Origin: Immersiella caudata | Taxonomy: Eukaryota; Ascomycota; Sordariomycetes; Sordariales; Lasiosphaeriaceae | Direction of reading: 5' to 3' | NCBI GenBank assembly: GCA_030512335.1 | Contig: JAULSU010000007.1 | Location: forward strand, 124,001 to 188,000 | Length of the DNA stretch: 64,000 bases | Shown here: positions 1 through 11,296 of the stretch, one piece after another | Position numbering within the stretch: the stretch's first letter is position 1 | Layout of the letters: each line of letters begins with the position of its first letter | Program-made: the position numbers and the translations under genes | The notes under the pieces: model-generated | Database searches by the model: none | What the model was told of the DNA's origin: nothing | The model's input: only the letters and a program-made list of their open reading frames with translations

Positions 1-437
1 TATGCATGGGATCGGTACAGGCTGCTGTGCCGATGCAAGCTTTAGTTTCACGAGCGAAAAACTAGACCCCGTCTTAATTCACCCACTCAATACAAGGTAT
101 GCCTCACATTCGGTACTGAACTCTGGTGGGACCACAACACGGCTGAACGATGACACAGCAGGAACCCTTGCAATTGGCTATATAAACCCTGAAGACGAAA
201 TCCAGAGCCACCTTGACGAAGTGAAGAGCTCAGACCAAAAGACTCACCGGGCCTATTCTTGCATTCGACGATCGATTGCGCCAAATATTTCATCCAGGCT
301 AACGGACCCTTGACTCTGCGCCAGAAGAGAGATCTACAAGACGGATTGCAGTTAGCCCTGGTCTTAACTTACGGAATGGGCCCCAGGAAAGAAAAAGACC
401 CACTCACCCCATCGCCGCCTCGCTTAGAAGGCATCAC

Positions 438-662
438 CTAGAAGCAGAAAGGAGTCGGGGACCCCGCAGGCCACACGCATCTTTGGGTGCCGCAGGGAGC
501 AGCCAGCTGCCAACGGCCGTTGCACACGGCGATACTGCGGAAGTCATCGCTGCAGTCGTAGGTCCCAGGCCTCGAGCAGGCGGCGCCGATGGTAGCAGTG
601 CCGAGTGCCGAGTCCGCAACGGCAACGAGGAGGACGACGAGGGTGTTGAGAGAAAATTGCAT
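438..662 (-). CDS. Small secreted cysteine-rich protein
   Basis: A 74-residue protein with an N-terminal hydrophobic signal peptide, probably cut after ADSALG near residue 21. The mature part is about 50 residues and has six cysteines, spaced roughly C-x6-C-x9-C-x9-C-x4-C-x10-C, with PGTYDC and CNGRW motifs. The spacing loosely recalls small chitin-binding modules, but that is only a resemblance. It is probably an extracellular protein or effector-like peptide held by disulfides. The ATG at 662 directly precedes the hydrophobic stretch, and no intron is needed. It lies in the first copy of the decayed repeat; the equivalent place in the second copy (around 1490-1800) has only a broken reading frame with a weak PGT-x-C-x3-DF echo. 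Function unknown. Confidence 0.6.
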   Translation of the reverse strand: MQFSLNTLVVLLVAVADSALGTATIGAACSRPGTYDCSDDFRSIAVCNGRWQLAAPCGTQRCVWPAGSPTPFCF

Positions 663-2593
663 TTTGGCTGCTTGGGGGGTTTATCTGGGGGGAAACTTGT
701 GTTTGCGTTTGGTGAGTTTGATAAAGAGGGTGCATGGACTGTTCGAAGAGGGTGTTGACCCCCTTTTTATAGGGGATTTTGAGCTCCTGAGAGGGTGCAC
801 TCGAAATGCAGTTTCAACGAAAAGGAGGTACAAGTATCTTCACCTTCACGTAAGCTTAAAGTCTAATTTTGAGCCGTTCTTCATTCCTGCTGCAATTTTT
901 CCTGTGGAGTATCCTGTTATTTTCTCGGCTGAATGCTGATCTGCGTCCATACTTCTCGATTCAAGGAATCCTCCTTCCTGTTGTACCACCTTTGCACGTA
1001 AAGTTATTAGACGACGTCTGCAACGAGCGAGATTACACTTGTGTTTAATCAATATTGGTTACACCACGTTAAGAAGCTTTATTGTGACAAGGGGTGGGCG
1101 TTGCGCTGTAGGAACCAGGATTGCATGATGTTGCCACACGGTTGCAGCTCGCAACATCCCACTTCTCCGCCAAACATGCAATCCACCAATCGCGTTTCAC
1201 ACTGTAAGCACCTGTCTCGTAGGAAGAGTGCAGTGAGGCTGGGAGGCCGGAGTCAGCGGAATGGTATGTTTTGAGGTTATTTTATACTACTACTACACCA
1301 CATTTCAAGTCCTTCGGTGATCCTCTGTGCAAACGATGGATTGTCAGAGAGGGGTCAATCTCATCGCCACGAAGGAAGCGGGTCCGGCACGGCTCGCTTG
1401 GAGGCCGGCACACGTCGATGTATAGTTCACCCGTGTCGAATTCTCTAGGTGACCATCGCATTTTGCGGTCAGGCCCCTATGGTTCAGCGGAGTGTCACCC
1501 CTCTCAAGTAGTCAGGTAGTTGCTGGACCCCCGAGTCACGGTTGAAGTCGGTATTACATTGCGTTCCGGGCTGGAACTTGGACAACAACACTCCTGGAGC
1601 CAACTGGCCACATTCAAACTGATACTGTGAATGCCAAGCTTTAACAATGGTTTGTTCATTCAAGAGCGGTCGGCTGAAGCAGTTGATCGAGCCACAAAGA
1701 CTGAGCTTCCAGAGCACTGTTGTTTGCACCAGTTCTTTGTTGCGATTAAATCGAAAAATACGAATATCAAACGATTCCGCAATCAAACAGGTCGTCAGAT
1801 TCACGTAAGCACTGGGTCCATACGCGAAAGACTAGACATCGTCTTTATTCACACCATCAAGATATGTCTCTCATCGGGCTTGGTGTGTAGGTTTGATAGG
1901 GATGTAGCTATGATGGAGAAATGGATGGTGTTGGCCCCCTGTTATACAGAGTCGTGGCCGGGTGTCCTAATCAAAATCATGGGCCACTGAGTACATGAAC
2001 TATCATGATGTTTCTGTGACATGTGTAGCATCAACAATGCGATACAAGTGCTCTCACCTTCAGGTAAGCTCGAGGTCTGATCTCGAGCGACCAGGCGTCC
2101 TCGCGTTCTTCTGCAATGTTCAATTCCTGTGCTAATTACATCATCTTGGTCACTCCCTTGGCTGCATGTCGATGAGAACCCACGCTGCCCAATTGAAAGA
2201 TCCTCTTTGTGCTACATTTACACATGTGCGTGAAAAGGAGGAGTGCTTGCAACGAGCGAGATATTTCTGTGGCTGCACGAGTGCCACGCTCGGATTTTCC
2301 CTCGCACATGGTTACAGCCCGCAACATCCAACACCTCGACCGATCTACCATTATTGGCATCTCACACCGCAACTCCCTACCTACGGAACACTTCCCTGCA
2401 AGAGTGCAGCAAGACTAGCGTGACGTAATCCGCCAAATGCCAAATTGGGGAGGACGGAAGGGGTGTGGCTAATTAATGTAGTGCAGGGGACGTCCAAGGA
2501 GAGTGTCGGAAGGAAAGGGTAGGTGGGAGACCGCCACTTGCATAGTGGCGTCAGGACACCTCAGAAAAATGGACAAGGGTTAGGTCGTTTTTT

Positions 2594-2594
<1 letters not shown>

Positions 2595-2628
<34 letters not shown>
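2595..2628 (+). repeat. Poly(A) tract, 34 nt
   Basis: An uninterrupted run of 34 A follows GGTCGTTTTTTC. It could be the tail of a retrotransposed copy, but I see no reverse transcriptase or target-site duplication beside it. Confidence 0.9.
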
Positions 2629-2630
<2 letters not shown>

Positions 2631-3435
2631 GACCTACCCACTGTCATTTTGGCCAACACCATCAGGCCCACCATCCTCCGTTCCAGGCGACAATGGAACC
2701 GGATGGCGGACATCAATGTAAGCACTGCATCAAGCACGACACTCCCAGACGCCCCCAAATAGCCAGCTCCGAGATCAAATCATGGACAAAGAGCAGATCA
2801 CCAAACACCATGTCGGCCTCGGCCGCACAAGAGACGCGCAGTTTTTCAATATTGTCGCACAGGGGGCACTCAATAGCTTTGCTTGATTCATCAAAGTGTA
2901 GGGTAGGTGGATAAGTTGATCGAGTCACAAAGACAAGTCCTTGAGGATAATAAAGCGTGTGCTGACCCTTTGTTCCAATGAACCGAACAACTTGAATGCC
3001 AAACGATGGTCATTCTTGGCCAGCACTACAAGTGGTCCAAACTCTGTGAAGGTGTGAAAAATCGACGTCACTCCCAACTCACTCTCGGCTTCCTGAACAA
3101 CCACCGCTGTTATATAGTCAACACTCACACACTATGGTATTAAGCACCGGCACACAGGTATACACTAGTCATAGTGGGCATGTTCAATCCCCAGTTCAAC
3201 TGTCCCAGGCACTTCACCTGGACCAGAGGCTCTTAATCACGACGCTAACCCCCCCACGATATCCTATAGAATGCCAGCCATGATCCCCAATGGAGTTGTG
3301 ATTTCTTGATCACACTGCATCTACTACCTGCATCTCCAAAGTTGTTCGATTGACCAATAACTAAGCAAGGCACTCTTGACGTCCACTTCCGCACCGTTGA
3401 AATCGCTCACTGCCGTTGATAGAATCAAAAAAGCC

Positions 3436-3576
3436 ATGGATCAGGAGAAAGAAACACCCCCATCGAAAGACACAACGTCCAAGTGCGAGTGTAAATGCGG
3501 ATGCGACTGTACCTACGACCTTCCAGGTTCCTTTGCAGACTGCCAGGTGAATTGCAGTGAGGGCTCGACTTTCTAA
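3436..3576 (+). CDS. Short Cys-rich peptide, metallothionein-like (tentative)
   Basis: A 46-residue frame from the ATG at 3436. A basic and acidic start is followed by a KCECKCGCDC block, five cysteines at every second residue, and then two more cysteines before the stop. C-x-C arrays of this kind bind metal in metallothioneins, but fungal metallothioneins usually have more cysteines and glycine/serine spacers. I see no signal peptide. The frame extends upstream without an ATG. It may be a real metal-binding peptide or a chance frame. Confidence 0.3.
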   Translation: MDQEKETPPSKDTTSKCECKCGCDCTYDLPGSFADCQVNCSEGSTF

Positions 3577-4032
3577 GCTGCTCGGTAGGAGATGATACTA
3601 CTCATTGCCGGAGTTACCGATATCAAGTCTGAAGCCTGACACTTTAGTTTATGCCAACATGTTCTGAGAGGTGAAGAACATGAGTATTGTTTGACACTTT
3701 CGCCCTGGTGGTGGGAAATAACTTGGAAACATCCTGGTAGTGGAGAATAAAAAAATGGCATGAATCCATTGCGACCTTACCCAGTGTATACCGTCTATTC
3801 GTGATATGATCCTTAGAGTACTGATGGAATATCACATGATTTCCACCGGAATAATGTCATTGTGCATCTAGAGTCCCTCTTTCACCTTCCCCTCGCCCGT
3901 GAACAGAGACATTATTCTTGTTGTATCTCCGCCTAACTCGCTAGGTGATTTGGCACCAGGACGGTTATGGCGTCAAGCTGATCCACAGCCCTGTTTCGCC
4001 TAGTATGGCCACAGAACTCCGACGTTGCGGTC
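3577..4032. other. Intergenic, nothing recognised
   Basis: Between the short Cys-rich frame and the 3' end of the kinase gene. AT-richer, no long frame, presumably kinase 3' flank. Confidence 0.6.
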
Positions 4033-5391
4033 TTACATATATGTCGTCAACCATTCCTCTTCGGCCAGTGTCTTTGCCGAGGAACGCTTTGCTGCTTCCC
4101 ACTGCAGCATCTTGCCCATCATGATGAGAAACTTTTCTTTCGCCTCGCCGTCCAGGCTCGCCTCCCTCTCCTTCAGAGACACGGTATCTGGAACTGGCAT
4201 ATCCTGGCGGAACTCCGCTGCGAAGATAAAGATGTGTGTCAGCTGCGCTCGGAAACTGGCTAGGCAGTTCGGTGGGCATGGATGTACCTGTATCTGTGAA
4301 GAATTTGTGGCTGGATTTGCCAAGCTCAAGCAGTGACTGAGGCGGTGGCCCCAACAATGCAATGATCTCGGCGAGGTGGGCTCGACTTCGATATGCCTGG
4401 TGCTCTGGATCGATTCCGGTAAAGAGGTGACCGCCCTCAAAGAGATCCCATACCATGCAGCCGGCATTCCAAACATCGATCTCGTACGACCATGGCGCTT
4501 CGAGAATGACTTCAGGCGCTCTGTAGATGTCTGGTTGCACATCTTCTGTGTGTTCGGTGTCCCCCGACACAGCCGACCCAAAATCGCAGAGGACCGGTGC
4601 GCCGCATTTCTTAAGCATTTGAAGCTCGCGGAACTCGTAGATGACCCTGTCACCATCGACCTGCTTGCGTGCCGAGGGCTCCCGAAGTTCTTGGTCTTCA
4701 AAGGCGGTAAATACCAAATCATCCTCAATACCAAACATGATGTTGTCGGCCTTGATGTCTGCTCGGCAATGGGTCAGCAGTGAGACGAAGGGGCGGGCAA
4801 ACGCAGCACCGCACCTGTATGGATTATTTTGCATTCCGTGTGTAGAAAGTCCAAGGCGAGGAACAGCCGTCGAAGGACAACGGCGAGGACGGTTGCTGGA
4901 AGCCGCCTCACTGGATTGCGGTGGAGAAAGGTCAGAACGCTTTCCCAAAGCGGGGGATGCACCAGGCAGCGATGAGATCCGTCCGGTCCAGTCACCTCAA
5001 AGGAGTCAAGCAGCTCTCGAACACTGGAACGCCCTGGATGTCTTTTGGGTGCCGTTGAGATTTGGTTGTACATGGAGAGCTCGTGGTCGACTTGGGTCCC
5101 GAGACTCTGTGAGTGAATGAACAGCTTGAGCGCGACATGGCGGCGATCGCTCAAGTCGCGCGCCAGCCAAACAGTCGATGTCGTTCCAAACCCCAGTTTG
5201 CCGACGACCTGATAGCGGTCCTTGAAAACCTGGCCGATTCGGACAGGGTAGTAACGCGACGCAACGTAACCAGGAAGAAGCTCTTCTTCGAGCTTCTCTT
5301 CGGCGGAGACTCGCCTGAAATTCGTGTTGGCGAACGAAAGAGGCTTCCATGCCCGGCCAGGCCAGGGAAACCGCCGCAAGATTGACGCCAT
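4033..5391 (-). CDS. SRPK-type serine/threonine protein kinase
   Basis: Three exons, 5391-4815, 4758-4288 and 4217-4033, give 410 residues. The introns (56 and 70 nt) restore the HTDIKADNIM catalytic loop and join TDT to AEFRQD. The glycine loop is GKLGFGTTSTVW, the ATP-binding lysine lies in HVALKLF, the catalytic loop has the SRPK-style HTD, the metal site is CDFGSAV and the P+1 end is APEVIL. All catalytic residues are present, so the enzyme is probably active. SRPKs phosphorylate SR proteins involved in mRNA processing. Filamentous fungi carry many divergent SRPK-like paralogues of about 400 residues, and this is probably one of those rather than the core Sky1 orthologue. The segment between the two lobes is short. 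Confidence 0.85.
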
Positions 5392-6028
5392 ATTGAGAGG
5401 CCTTCAGGCGTGATGTGGTGAGGTTGAAGCTGGAAGAGCAGATGCGCCTGCCGGATTGATTCTCGGCTTGGGTGCACGTTCCGCCGCCCACTACGTTTGA
5501 TTCACTGAGCCCCACTTTTCCCACTAGCTCGTTTTATCGCCCGAAGACCCCGTAAATGGGTCAGCCTCCCATTGCACCGCCTTAAAAGAGGGCAGATGGC
5601 GGAAACCAAACGTGCTGCTCGCCACTTCAATTGGACATCGAATTAACCTTGTTGGCCGACCGGCTCCTCCAGGCCAGGCCCGGGGCTTCGGGCGGGTCAG
5701 GAGTTCACCCGAAGCCGAAGGTGGCTAGGTCGTAGTGAACAAGCGCTTCACGGGTTTCACTCCCGGCGCTCAGTAAAGTCTTAAGGGCGCCTAAAAAGCG
5801 TGCTATACCTGGTGCAGAAACCTGGAAAGGATAGCAAACAACGATGAGAGCGGCCAGGAACATTTACAAAATGCGCTGATATTCTCCTAAGACGACTTGT
5901 TCACCATCCCCACAAGCACCTACGAAAGCCGGCTTTGCATTTGTCCTCCGTCAACCTCTCTCCTTCTTATTTTTCATCGGCCCAAACTCGCTACAAGATA
6001 AGAATCCCTTCCTCTGTTTTTTGTCACC
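5392..6028. other. Intergenic / probable promoter region
   Basis: Lies between the kinase start (minus strand) and the start of the small gene at 6029 (plus strand), so it may serve both. No clear regulatory site recognised. Confidence 0.5.
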
Positions 6029-6480
6029 ATGTCCAGATTCTTTTCGACCACGGCGCGAAACTTCGTGAGGTGGTTGGGATACTCCAAGGACAAGCTGCCG
6101 GAAGACTTCCAGGCCGCCGTCGAGAGATATGCCGAGAATGGTGCCGTGAAGGTAACCCCTGATCTGTAATTAAATGTTTCTTAGGCAGTGTTGACAAGTT
6201 TTTTGAGTGTAGAAAGTCGGCGAGATCGAGTCTATCGAAATCCTGTAAGTCCACCGCGGTGTGTACTGCTGAAGCCCGTTTGCCAGGAGAATAAGGGTCG
6301 GCTTTGGGCACCCATACAACGAGAGTCTCCGAACATCCTCTCCTCCATTTCAGGTCCTTCTCTTTCTCCTCAATCAACCAATTCATGACAGTTTTTCAGC
6401 ATGAGGGTGTCTTTACCCGGTGCGCCAGGTGTTCTCAACATTAGGGAGAGGACGTGTTGAATGTGGAGGGGGCGTTGTTA
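6029..6480 (+). pseudogene. Small gene of unknown function, probably broken
   Basis: Exon 1 (6029-6151) encodes 41 residues starting MSRFFSTTARNF, an arginine/serine/threonine-rich start like a mitochondrial presequence. A 61-nt intron (6152-6212) leads to a 32-nt exon that reads VGEIESIEIL. A second GTAAGT intron (6245-6286) leads to a frame continuing to about 6352. After that the frame is lost and the sequence turns into degenerate 21-bp repeats. The splice signals are good and the first exons keep frame, so a gene stood here. The 3' part appears decayed. Family not recognised. Confidence 0.4.
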
Positions 6481-6625
6481 AACATTGAAACGGCCTTTCA
6501 GAGTGCCAGCGATGCAATCTAGATTGCTAGCAAGGTCTATTTAAACGCCAGTGAGGCTTTTTAATGCTAGGGAGGCCTTTCGAGATGCCAACGAGGCCTT
6601 TTGAAATATCAGTAACAGCCTTAAA
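6435..6625 (+). repeat. Degenerate 21-bp tandem repeat that once coded a heptad
   Basis: Eight or nine imperfect units of 19-23 bp, close to GCCAGYGAGGCCTTTTNAAAT. Translated on the plus strand, units read like A-S/N-E-A-F-x-N, for example ASDAI, ASKVYLN, ASEAF, AREAFRD and ANEAF. In-frame stops and 2-bp deletions now interrupt them. The 21-bp period and the conserved E-A-F core suggest a former heptad-repeat protein segment, probably helical or coiled-coil, in the 3' part of the gene beginning at 6029. Confidence 0.6.
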
Positions 6626-7259
6626 ATGGGCCTCTAGGTATTTAGAGAGGTATCTTAGAGTGTAGACATGGTAGCTTACAGTGCAGTTAATACATGATTT
6701 GTTTTTGTAAAAGGCATCTATAGTTCTGGATAATGTGTTGCCGTAGGGAGCCGATGGTCTCTCTCTGCTGGCTGGAGCTTAGGTTCGTACATGACGGGAT
6801 ACGGATGCTGGCTACACCGAAATCTCATCCAACCGAAACAGTACCTTTTCAATAAACTTCGTCCCTATAGTGGTAATACCGATTAGCACACTGGTTGAAC
6901 GGAATCTTTTCTTATGGCTGGAGCAATCCACCAGATCCCAAAACCCCGTTTAGCTTGGCAGGTGCATGTCCTGGTGCCCCGCTGTTGCACCCAGAACTTG
7001 CTCTCCTCACCATCCACCTTCGGAAGGCGCGGTGGTGGTGCAAACTTGGGAATCGCCGAAATTTCTCGGTGCCGAGTGTTACTTTGCACTTCTCAGCTCT
7101 GATTGGACGGCTTTTCGTCCAACCAGACAACGACGCAGCGAACACTGCCCCAAAGCTAAAAAGAGACCCGAGCGCCCATTTCTGCCTGGAATCCCAACCA
7201 CCACTTTCCACATCGCATGCTTCACGATACTGCTCCGCATCGGCCACGAACCAGTTACC
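6626..7259. other. Intergenic upstream of HET gene
   Basis: No supported gene. The HET reading frame stays open back to 6966, but that part lacks family resemblance and is probably 5' leader. Confidence 0.5.
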
Positions 7260-9176
7260 ATGGAAGGAAGCGACGACATGACGTACCCGGGCAGCAAGCT
7301 CAACACCTCAAAACAGCAAATCCGTCTCCTCACTGTCTCGCCTGGGCAGGGCGAGGACACGATCGTCTGCTGCCTTCGGACCGTCGACGTGGAGGGTACC
7401 GGCGAATACGAAGCCCTCTCCTACGCCTGGGGCACCGCATCATCGGGGCATTCAATATCAGTAAACTCGCACAACTTCGAGGTCGGCGATAACCTCTTTT
7501 ATGCCTTGAGCCACCTGAGGCTTCAAGATACCGACAGAGTCCTGTGGATCGACGCGATATGCATCAACCAGTCAGACGTCAGCGAACGAAACCACCAAGT
7601 CCAGCAGATGGCTGAAGTTTACAGCCGAGCAAAGCAGGTTGTCGCCTGGCTGGGACTCGGAAACGCCTCGAGCGAATCCGCAATCGGATTCCTTCGTGAG
7701 GCCTACACGCTTGGCCATCTCAGTCGCGAGAGACTCCAAGACGACGAACGCTGGGTAGACCTCGAAGATCTCTGCGACCGCGACTACTGGAGACGTCTTT
7801 GGATTGTCCAGGAGATATGTCTGGCGACGAGGGTGGTCATCGTCTGCGGGGATGAACAGGTCCCGTGGCCGTATCTCTCCGATCTGCGGAAAGCCCGCAC
7901 CCACGTCTGGACAAAGTACTTATCGGACGGGGAGCGGGCTTTTATGCGCAGCTATCCGGCCAGAATTGACCAGCAGCGTACCAACCGGCAGAAGAACGGC
8001 GCCGTGCTTTGGGTTCTCTTGGAGAACTTCCAAGACTCTGCATGCAAAGACTTTCACGACAGGGTATACGGCCTTCTAGCATTATCAACCGACTGTGGAA
8101 ACCGTGGTATCCCAGTCGACTACTCCTCAACGCCATATCAACTTTACAGGGATATCATGCTGTTTTACCACGATTGGTATCAGCGACAATCCCACCCTTC
8201 AGCCGGTGCTCAGCTGATGCAACTCAACGAATTCCTTCAACAGTTCTTGCGTCTGTATCATTACCATGACCTCACCAGATCGGCGGCACAGGCCCTCTGC
8301 GCAGCGAGGCCCATAAGAATCCCGGCGTGCAATATCCTCGTCATTGAAAAGCTAATCGACGCTTCGGCTATCGGCCCCTTCGTTATTGGGGGATCCGTGA
8401 AAGATCACGAAGGCGTCAGTCAGAGCCTCGCCAGAAATCTAAAACGTCAATGGATATTGGGCCCTGGGAGGTCAAAGATTTTTAGCAGTGAGGCGATTGG
8501 TGGCGTTGCTGGGTTCGCGGTTTGTCACGTTGATATCCCTGCCTTCGACTTTGGCGCTGCAGAGCCAGTAGAGGAACCGTGCCTCTTCGTTGCGAAGCCA
8601 ATAGTGGGTTCCATTGCCCCAGGGAGCTCGGCTTTCGTCGGGGTAGCGCCTCGGGGCTCCATGCCTGGGGATCTAGTATGCTCCTTCGTGGAAAGCAGTG
8701 TCACTCTGATTCTGAGGCAAGCTCCAGTAATGGTATCATTGGGATCCTCAAGGGACCTAGCTGGTGGCCGTGGCTTGTTAACGGTTCGGCCTAAAAAAGG
8801 GAGAGGAGCAGACGAATTTCAACCTTCTACACTCGATCAGATGGATACTCGAAGAGAAGCCAACATATCTGCTTCGCAGAGATTTCGTCAAAGATGGGCA
8901 GACCGGCAGACCACGAGGACAGCTCTACAGCTTACTGAACAGTGGAAGACTGGGCAATGCAGCGACAGAGCGGGGGAGCCACAGCATATTTGTGCGATTA
9001 TCGGAAGGGGGTTCCTCGACTTCACTCCGCTGTCACAATACGATGGGTTTGTCGCCCGACTGACACGGGAGAAGGCCGTTGAAACAATACAGACGTCAGC
9101 AAGATGCGAAGCTAATTTGTGGCCGTTTACGTTGACGATTAAACTTGCGACTTTGCAGGCGCTTTCTGTCCCATGA
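7260..9176 (+). CDS. HET-domain protein
   Basis: A single exon of 638 residues from the ATG at 7260. This start was chosen because the open upstream frame (to 6966) is low-complexity and HET proteins usually begin shortly before the first motif. The HET domain spans about residues 10-190: YEALSYAWG, then LWIDAICINQ, the AEVYSRAKQVVAWLG stretch, and LWIVQEI. The C-terminal 400 residues show no recognised domain. HET domains mark proteins of vegetative (heterokaryon) incompatibility and related defence signalling. They act in the cytoplasm and can trigger cell death. The next gene downstream is CorA-like on the same strand. The partner and trigger cannot be read from the sequence. Confidence 0.9.
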   Translation: MEGSDDMTYPGSKLNTSKQQIRLLTVSPGQGEDTIVCCLRTVDVEGTGEYEALSYAWGTASSGHSISVNSHNFEVGDNLFYALSHLRLQDTDRVLWIDAICINQSDVSERNHQVQQMAEVYSRAKQVVAWLGLGNASSESAIGFLREAYTLGHLSRERLQDDERWVDLEDLCDRDYWRRLWIVQEICLATRVVIVCGDEQVPWPYLSDLRKARTHVWTKYLSDGERAFMRSYPARIDQQRTNRQKNGAVLWVLLENFQDSACKDFHDRVYGLLALSTDCGNRGIPVDYSSTPYQLYRDIMLFYHDWYQRQSHPSAGAQLMQLNEFLQQFLRLYHYHDLTRSAAQALCAARPIRIPACNILVIEKLIDASAIGPFVIGGSVKDHEGVSQSLARNLKRQWILGPGRSKIFSSEAIGGVAGFAVCHVDIPAFDFGAAEPVEEPCLFVAKPIVGSIAPGSSAFVGVAPRGSMPGDLVCSFVESSVTLILRQAPVMVSLGSSRDLAGGRGLLTVRPKKGRGADEFQPSTLDQMDTRREANISASQRFRQRWADRQTTRTALQLTEQWKTGQCSDRAGEPQHICAIIGRGFLDFTPLSQYDGFVARLTREKAVETIQTSARCEANLWPFTLTIKLATLQALSVP

Positions 9177-9751
9177 TGGAAGCATAGACAACAATTGAAG
9201 ACTCAGATCTTGAGCTGCGGTGCAAAGGCTCCGACCAGAAGAAAGGGGCCATCTGCTCTGTGCAAAAACACGTTACTAAGCTTAAGATAGGCCTTTAGTA
9301 AGGATGAAACAGCGTCAAACGTATGTAAAATAACGATATATACATTTTAAAATGCTTGTAATATAATACTTAAGTTGTATCTGTATATAGCCTTTAACAA
9401 AAGTGACACGGTCGAGGCTTGCTTCCCAGTAGTAATAACACCAACCACACTGACCAAAAGGACATTCTCTATTGCCGGAGCCTTCGGACATCGTAACATC
9501 AGCGTGCAGACTTTGAGGGCTGGCTACATCACTAACACTCCTTCCCCTAAACGCGCCAAGGACTGACTACAGCCACCCAATGACACCTGCAGAAGACAGC
9601 TCTTGCAGCCGAATGTGTCTTGGCATCTGCCTAGTTCCGAGACACTGAGCTGATCTCGACCACCGACAGAGCCTTCCTCTCAAACACTCACCAAATCCCT
9701 CACTTCCCAGATACACTCACCACCCCTGGATATTTCGGTTTTTCTTTTAGC
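9177..9751. other. Intergenic, AT-rich 3' flank
   Basis: 9280-9400 is markedly AT-rich and fits the 3' UTR of the HET gene. The rest leads into the CorA-like gene. No gene seen. Confidence 0.6.
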
Positions 9752-11162
9752 ATGTCGTGGTCCTCCCTCCCCCTCGCCAGCGTCTACGACGCCCTCTCGC
9801 AACAACCCCGCTTTGGCGGCCCAAACGACGACTCCAAACGCGCTGCCACCTTCAACACCCTCGACGTCTGGGAACTCACCTCTTCCAGCTGGACCCGCCG
9901 CGCCTGCCACCCAAACGACCTCCACCCCTCCACAACCCGCATCATCCTCGCCCCCTACCCCAACCCCGACTCCGCCAAAATCCTCTCCGCCCTGCTTACC
10001 AAGCTCCATATCCCTTCTGACTTCGCCGCCGAGCGTCCGCGCAGTGTGACACATAGCATCGGAAGCCGTGAGCTCCCTGACGGGACGGTAACCGTATGGT
10101 TTCATACCCTTTCTAAAAACATCCAGAAGAAAGGGGAGCAGTCCAATCTTGTCACCAGCGTCGTCACACGCATCCGTCGGCAGGGTCAAAGTAAAAGAGA
10201 TCTGTCACCTCCGGTACCCGGAACGGATGAAACGTGGGCGAGATCAGGGTATTGTCTTTCTGTAATGCCGGGTAGTAGATGTCCGACTTTGGTGTGCTTT
10301 GGGGCGACGAAAGATGTAGTGGAGAGGTTGGAGGTGTTTAGGGGGGTTTGTGAGAAGGGATCGAGGGTGGAGAGGGAGGTGCTGGCGGAGCCGCTGGCCT
10401 TGTTGGATTTGGTGGTGGAGGGGGCTTTTGGGTATGTTGATGAGAGGGTTTGGAGGATGTGTGATCGGGTTTATCCAATTGAAAAAGTATGCCATCCTCT
10501 GATGATCCTTGTTATTTCTGGGGTCGGGTGGAAGAGATGCTGATGAATTGAGGCAGAGAGTTTTATTGGATGCATGTCAGGTTCCGGCTGCGGCCAAGAG
10601 TCAGAGGAATAGCTTTGCACTGCTACACAACTGCTCAAAGCAAATTACGCATCTCAGAGAGACGGTTGAGGGTTTTCTGTTGCTGATCAACGACCTTTCA
10701 GAAATCGTCGGGACCCGAAATCCATCCCCTGATGACACCGACGGCGAGATACGAAAGCTACTGCTCGACAACCTCCGACATCGACGCTCCCTCTTCAACA
10801 ACCTCCGTCTTCGCCTCACCAGCCTCCAACGGCGAGTCGACAACTCCGTAGGACTCGAGTTCAACTTGGTAACCCTTCAGGACTCAGCTACAATGAGGAG
10901 GGATGCAAGCTCGATGAAGATCATTGCTGCCATCACCATGATCTTTCTTCCCACAACGGCCGTGGCCTCGATTGTGGGAAGTCAAATCTTCACCACTGTT
11001 TTCAACGAGCAGAGCGGCAGCTGGGATGTGCAGATTTCACCATTGTTCAAGGTGCTTTGGGCCGTCGCGGGCCCGCTGACGGTAATGGTCGTTGCGATGT
11101 CGGCAGGCTGGAATACGTTGATGGAGAGCCGAAGCCGAAGAAGGCTGTCGCAGGATACCTAA
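9752..11162 (+). CDS. CorA-like membrane protein
   Basis: Exons 9752-10486 and 10557-11162 give 446 residues. The 70-nt phase-0 intron starts GTATGC and has a TGCTGAT branch site. A long soluble N-terminal part is followed by a helical, basic region (about 300-340) and two transmembrane helices at about 366-388 and 408-429, the layout of CorA-type Mg2+ channels. The GMN motif that CorA normally has after the first helix is not visible (the first helix ends SIVGSQIF). Fungal genomes hold many such CorA-like proteins of unproven transport activity, often beside HET or ankyrin genes. Location: plasma or internal membrane. Confidence 0.7.
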
Positions 11163-11296
11163 AGGATACGTCGAATTCTTGAGTAATTGAGGGCTATCAG
11201 GTGCAAAAATGCTCCAGTTAAACGCAAGGAACAACCAAAAAATGCCCATATTCTCCAAGCCCTATCTAAATATTCTAAAAAGTTTCGATTAGCGTA

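Larger units (their letters stand above)
1..3130. repeat. Diverged, decayed segmental repeat (about three copies)
   Basis: Read by eye, 719-1260 aligns in order with 1905-2440. Shared blocks include a GGTGTTG-CCCCCT-TTATA block near 750 and 1930, a CACCTTCA-GTAAGCT block near 840 and 2055, a TGCAACGAGCGAGAT block near 1020 and 2248, and CGCAACATCC near 1150 and 2320. The offset is about 1.2 kb. Positions 50-115 resemble 1825-1885. A third stretch, 2900-3110, shares an AGTTGATCGAG-CACAAAGAC block with 1680-1700. Copies differ by many substitutions and small indels, so the duplication is old. Only the first copy keeps a clear gene (438-662). I see no other gene in 663-3435. Confidence 0.5.

Noticed and set aside
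2595..2628. Poly(A) tract as a LINE or processed-pseudogene tail
   Set aside because: No reverse transcriptase, no spliced-gene copy and no target-site duplication were seen next to it.
6966..7259. N-terminal extension of the first HET protein
   Set aside because: The frame is open, but composition is low-complexity and the HET family normally starts close to the ATG at 7260.
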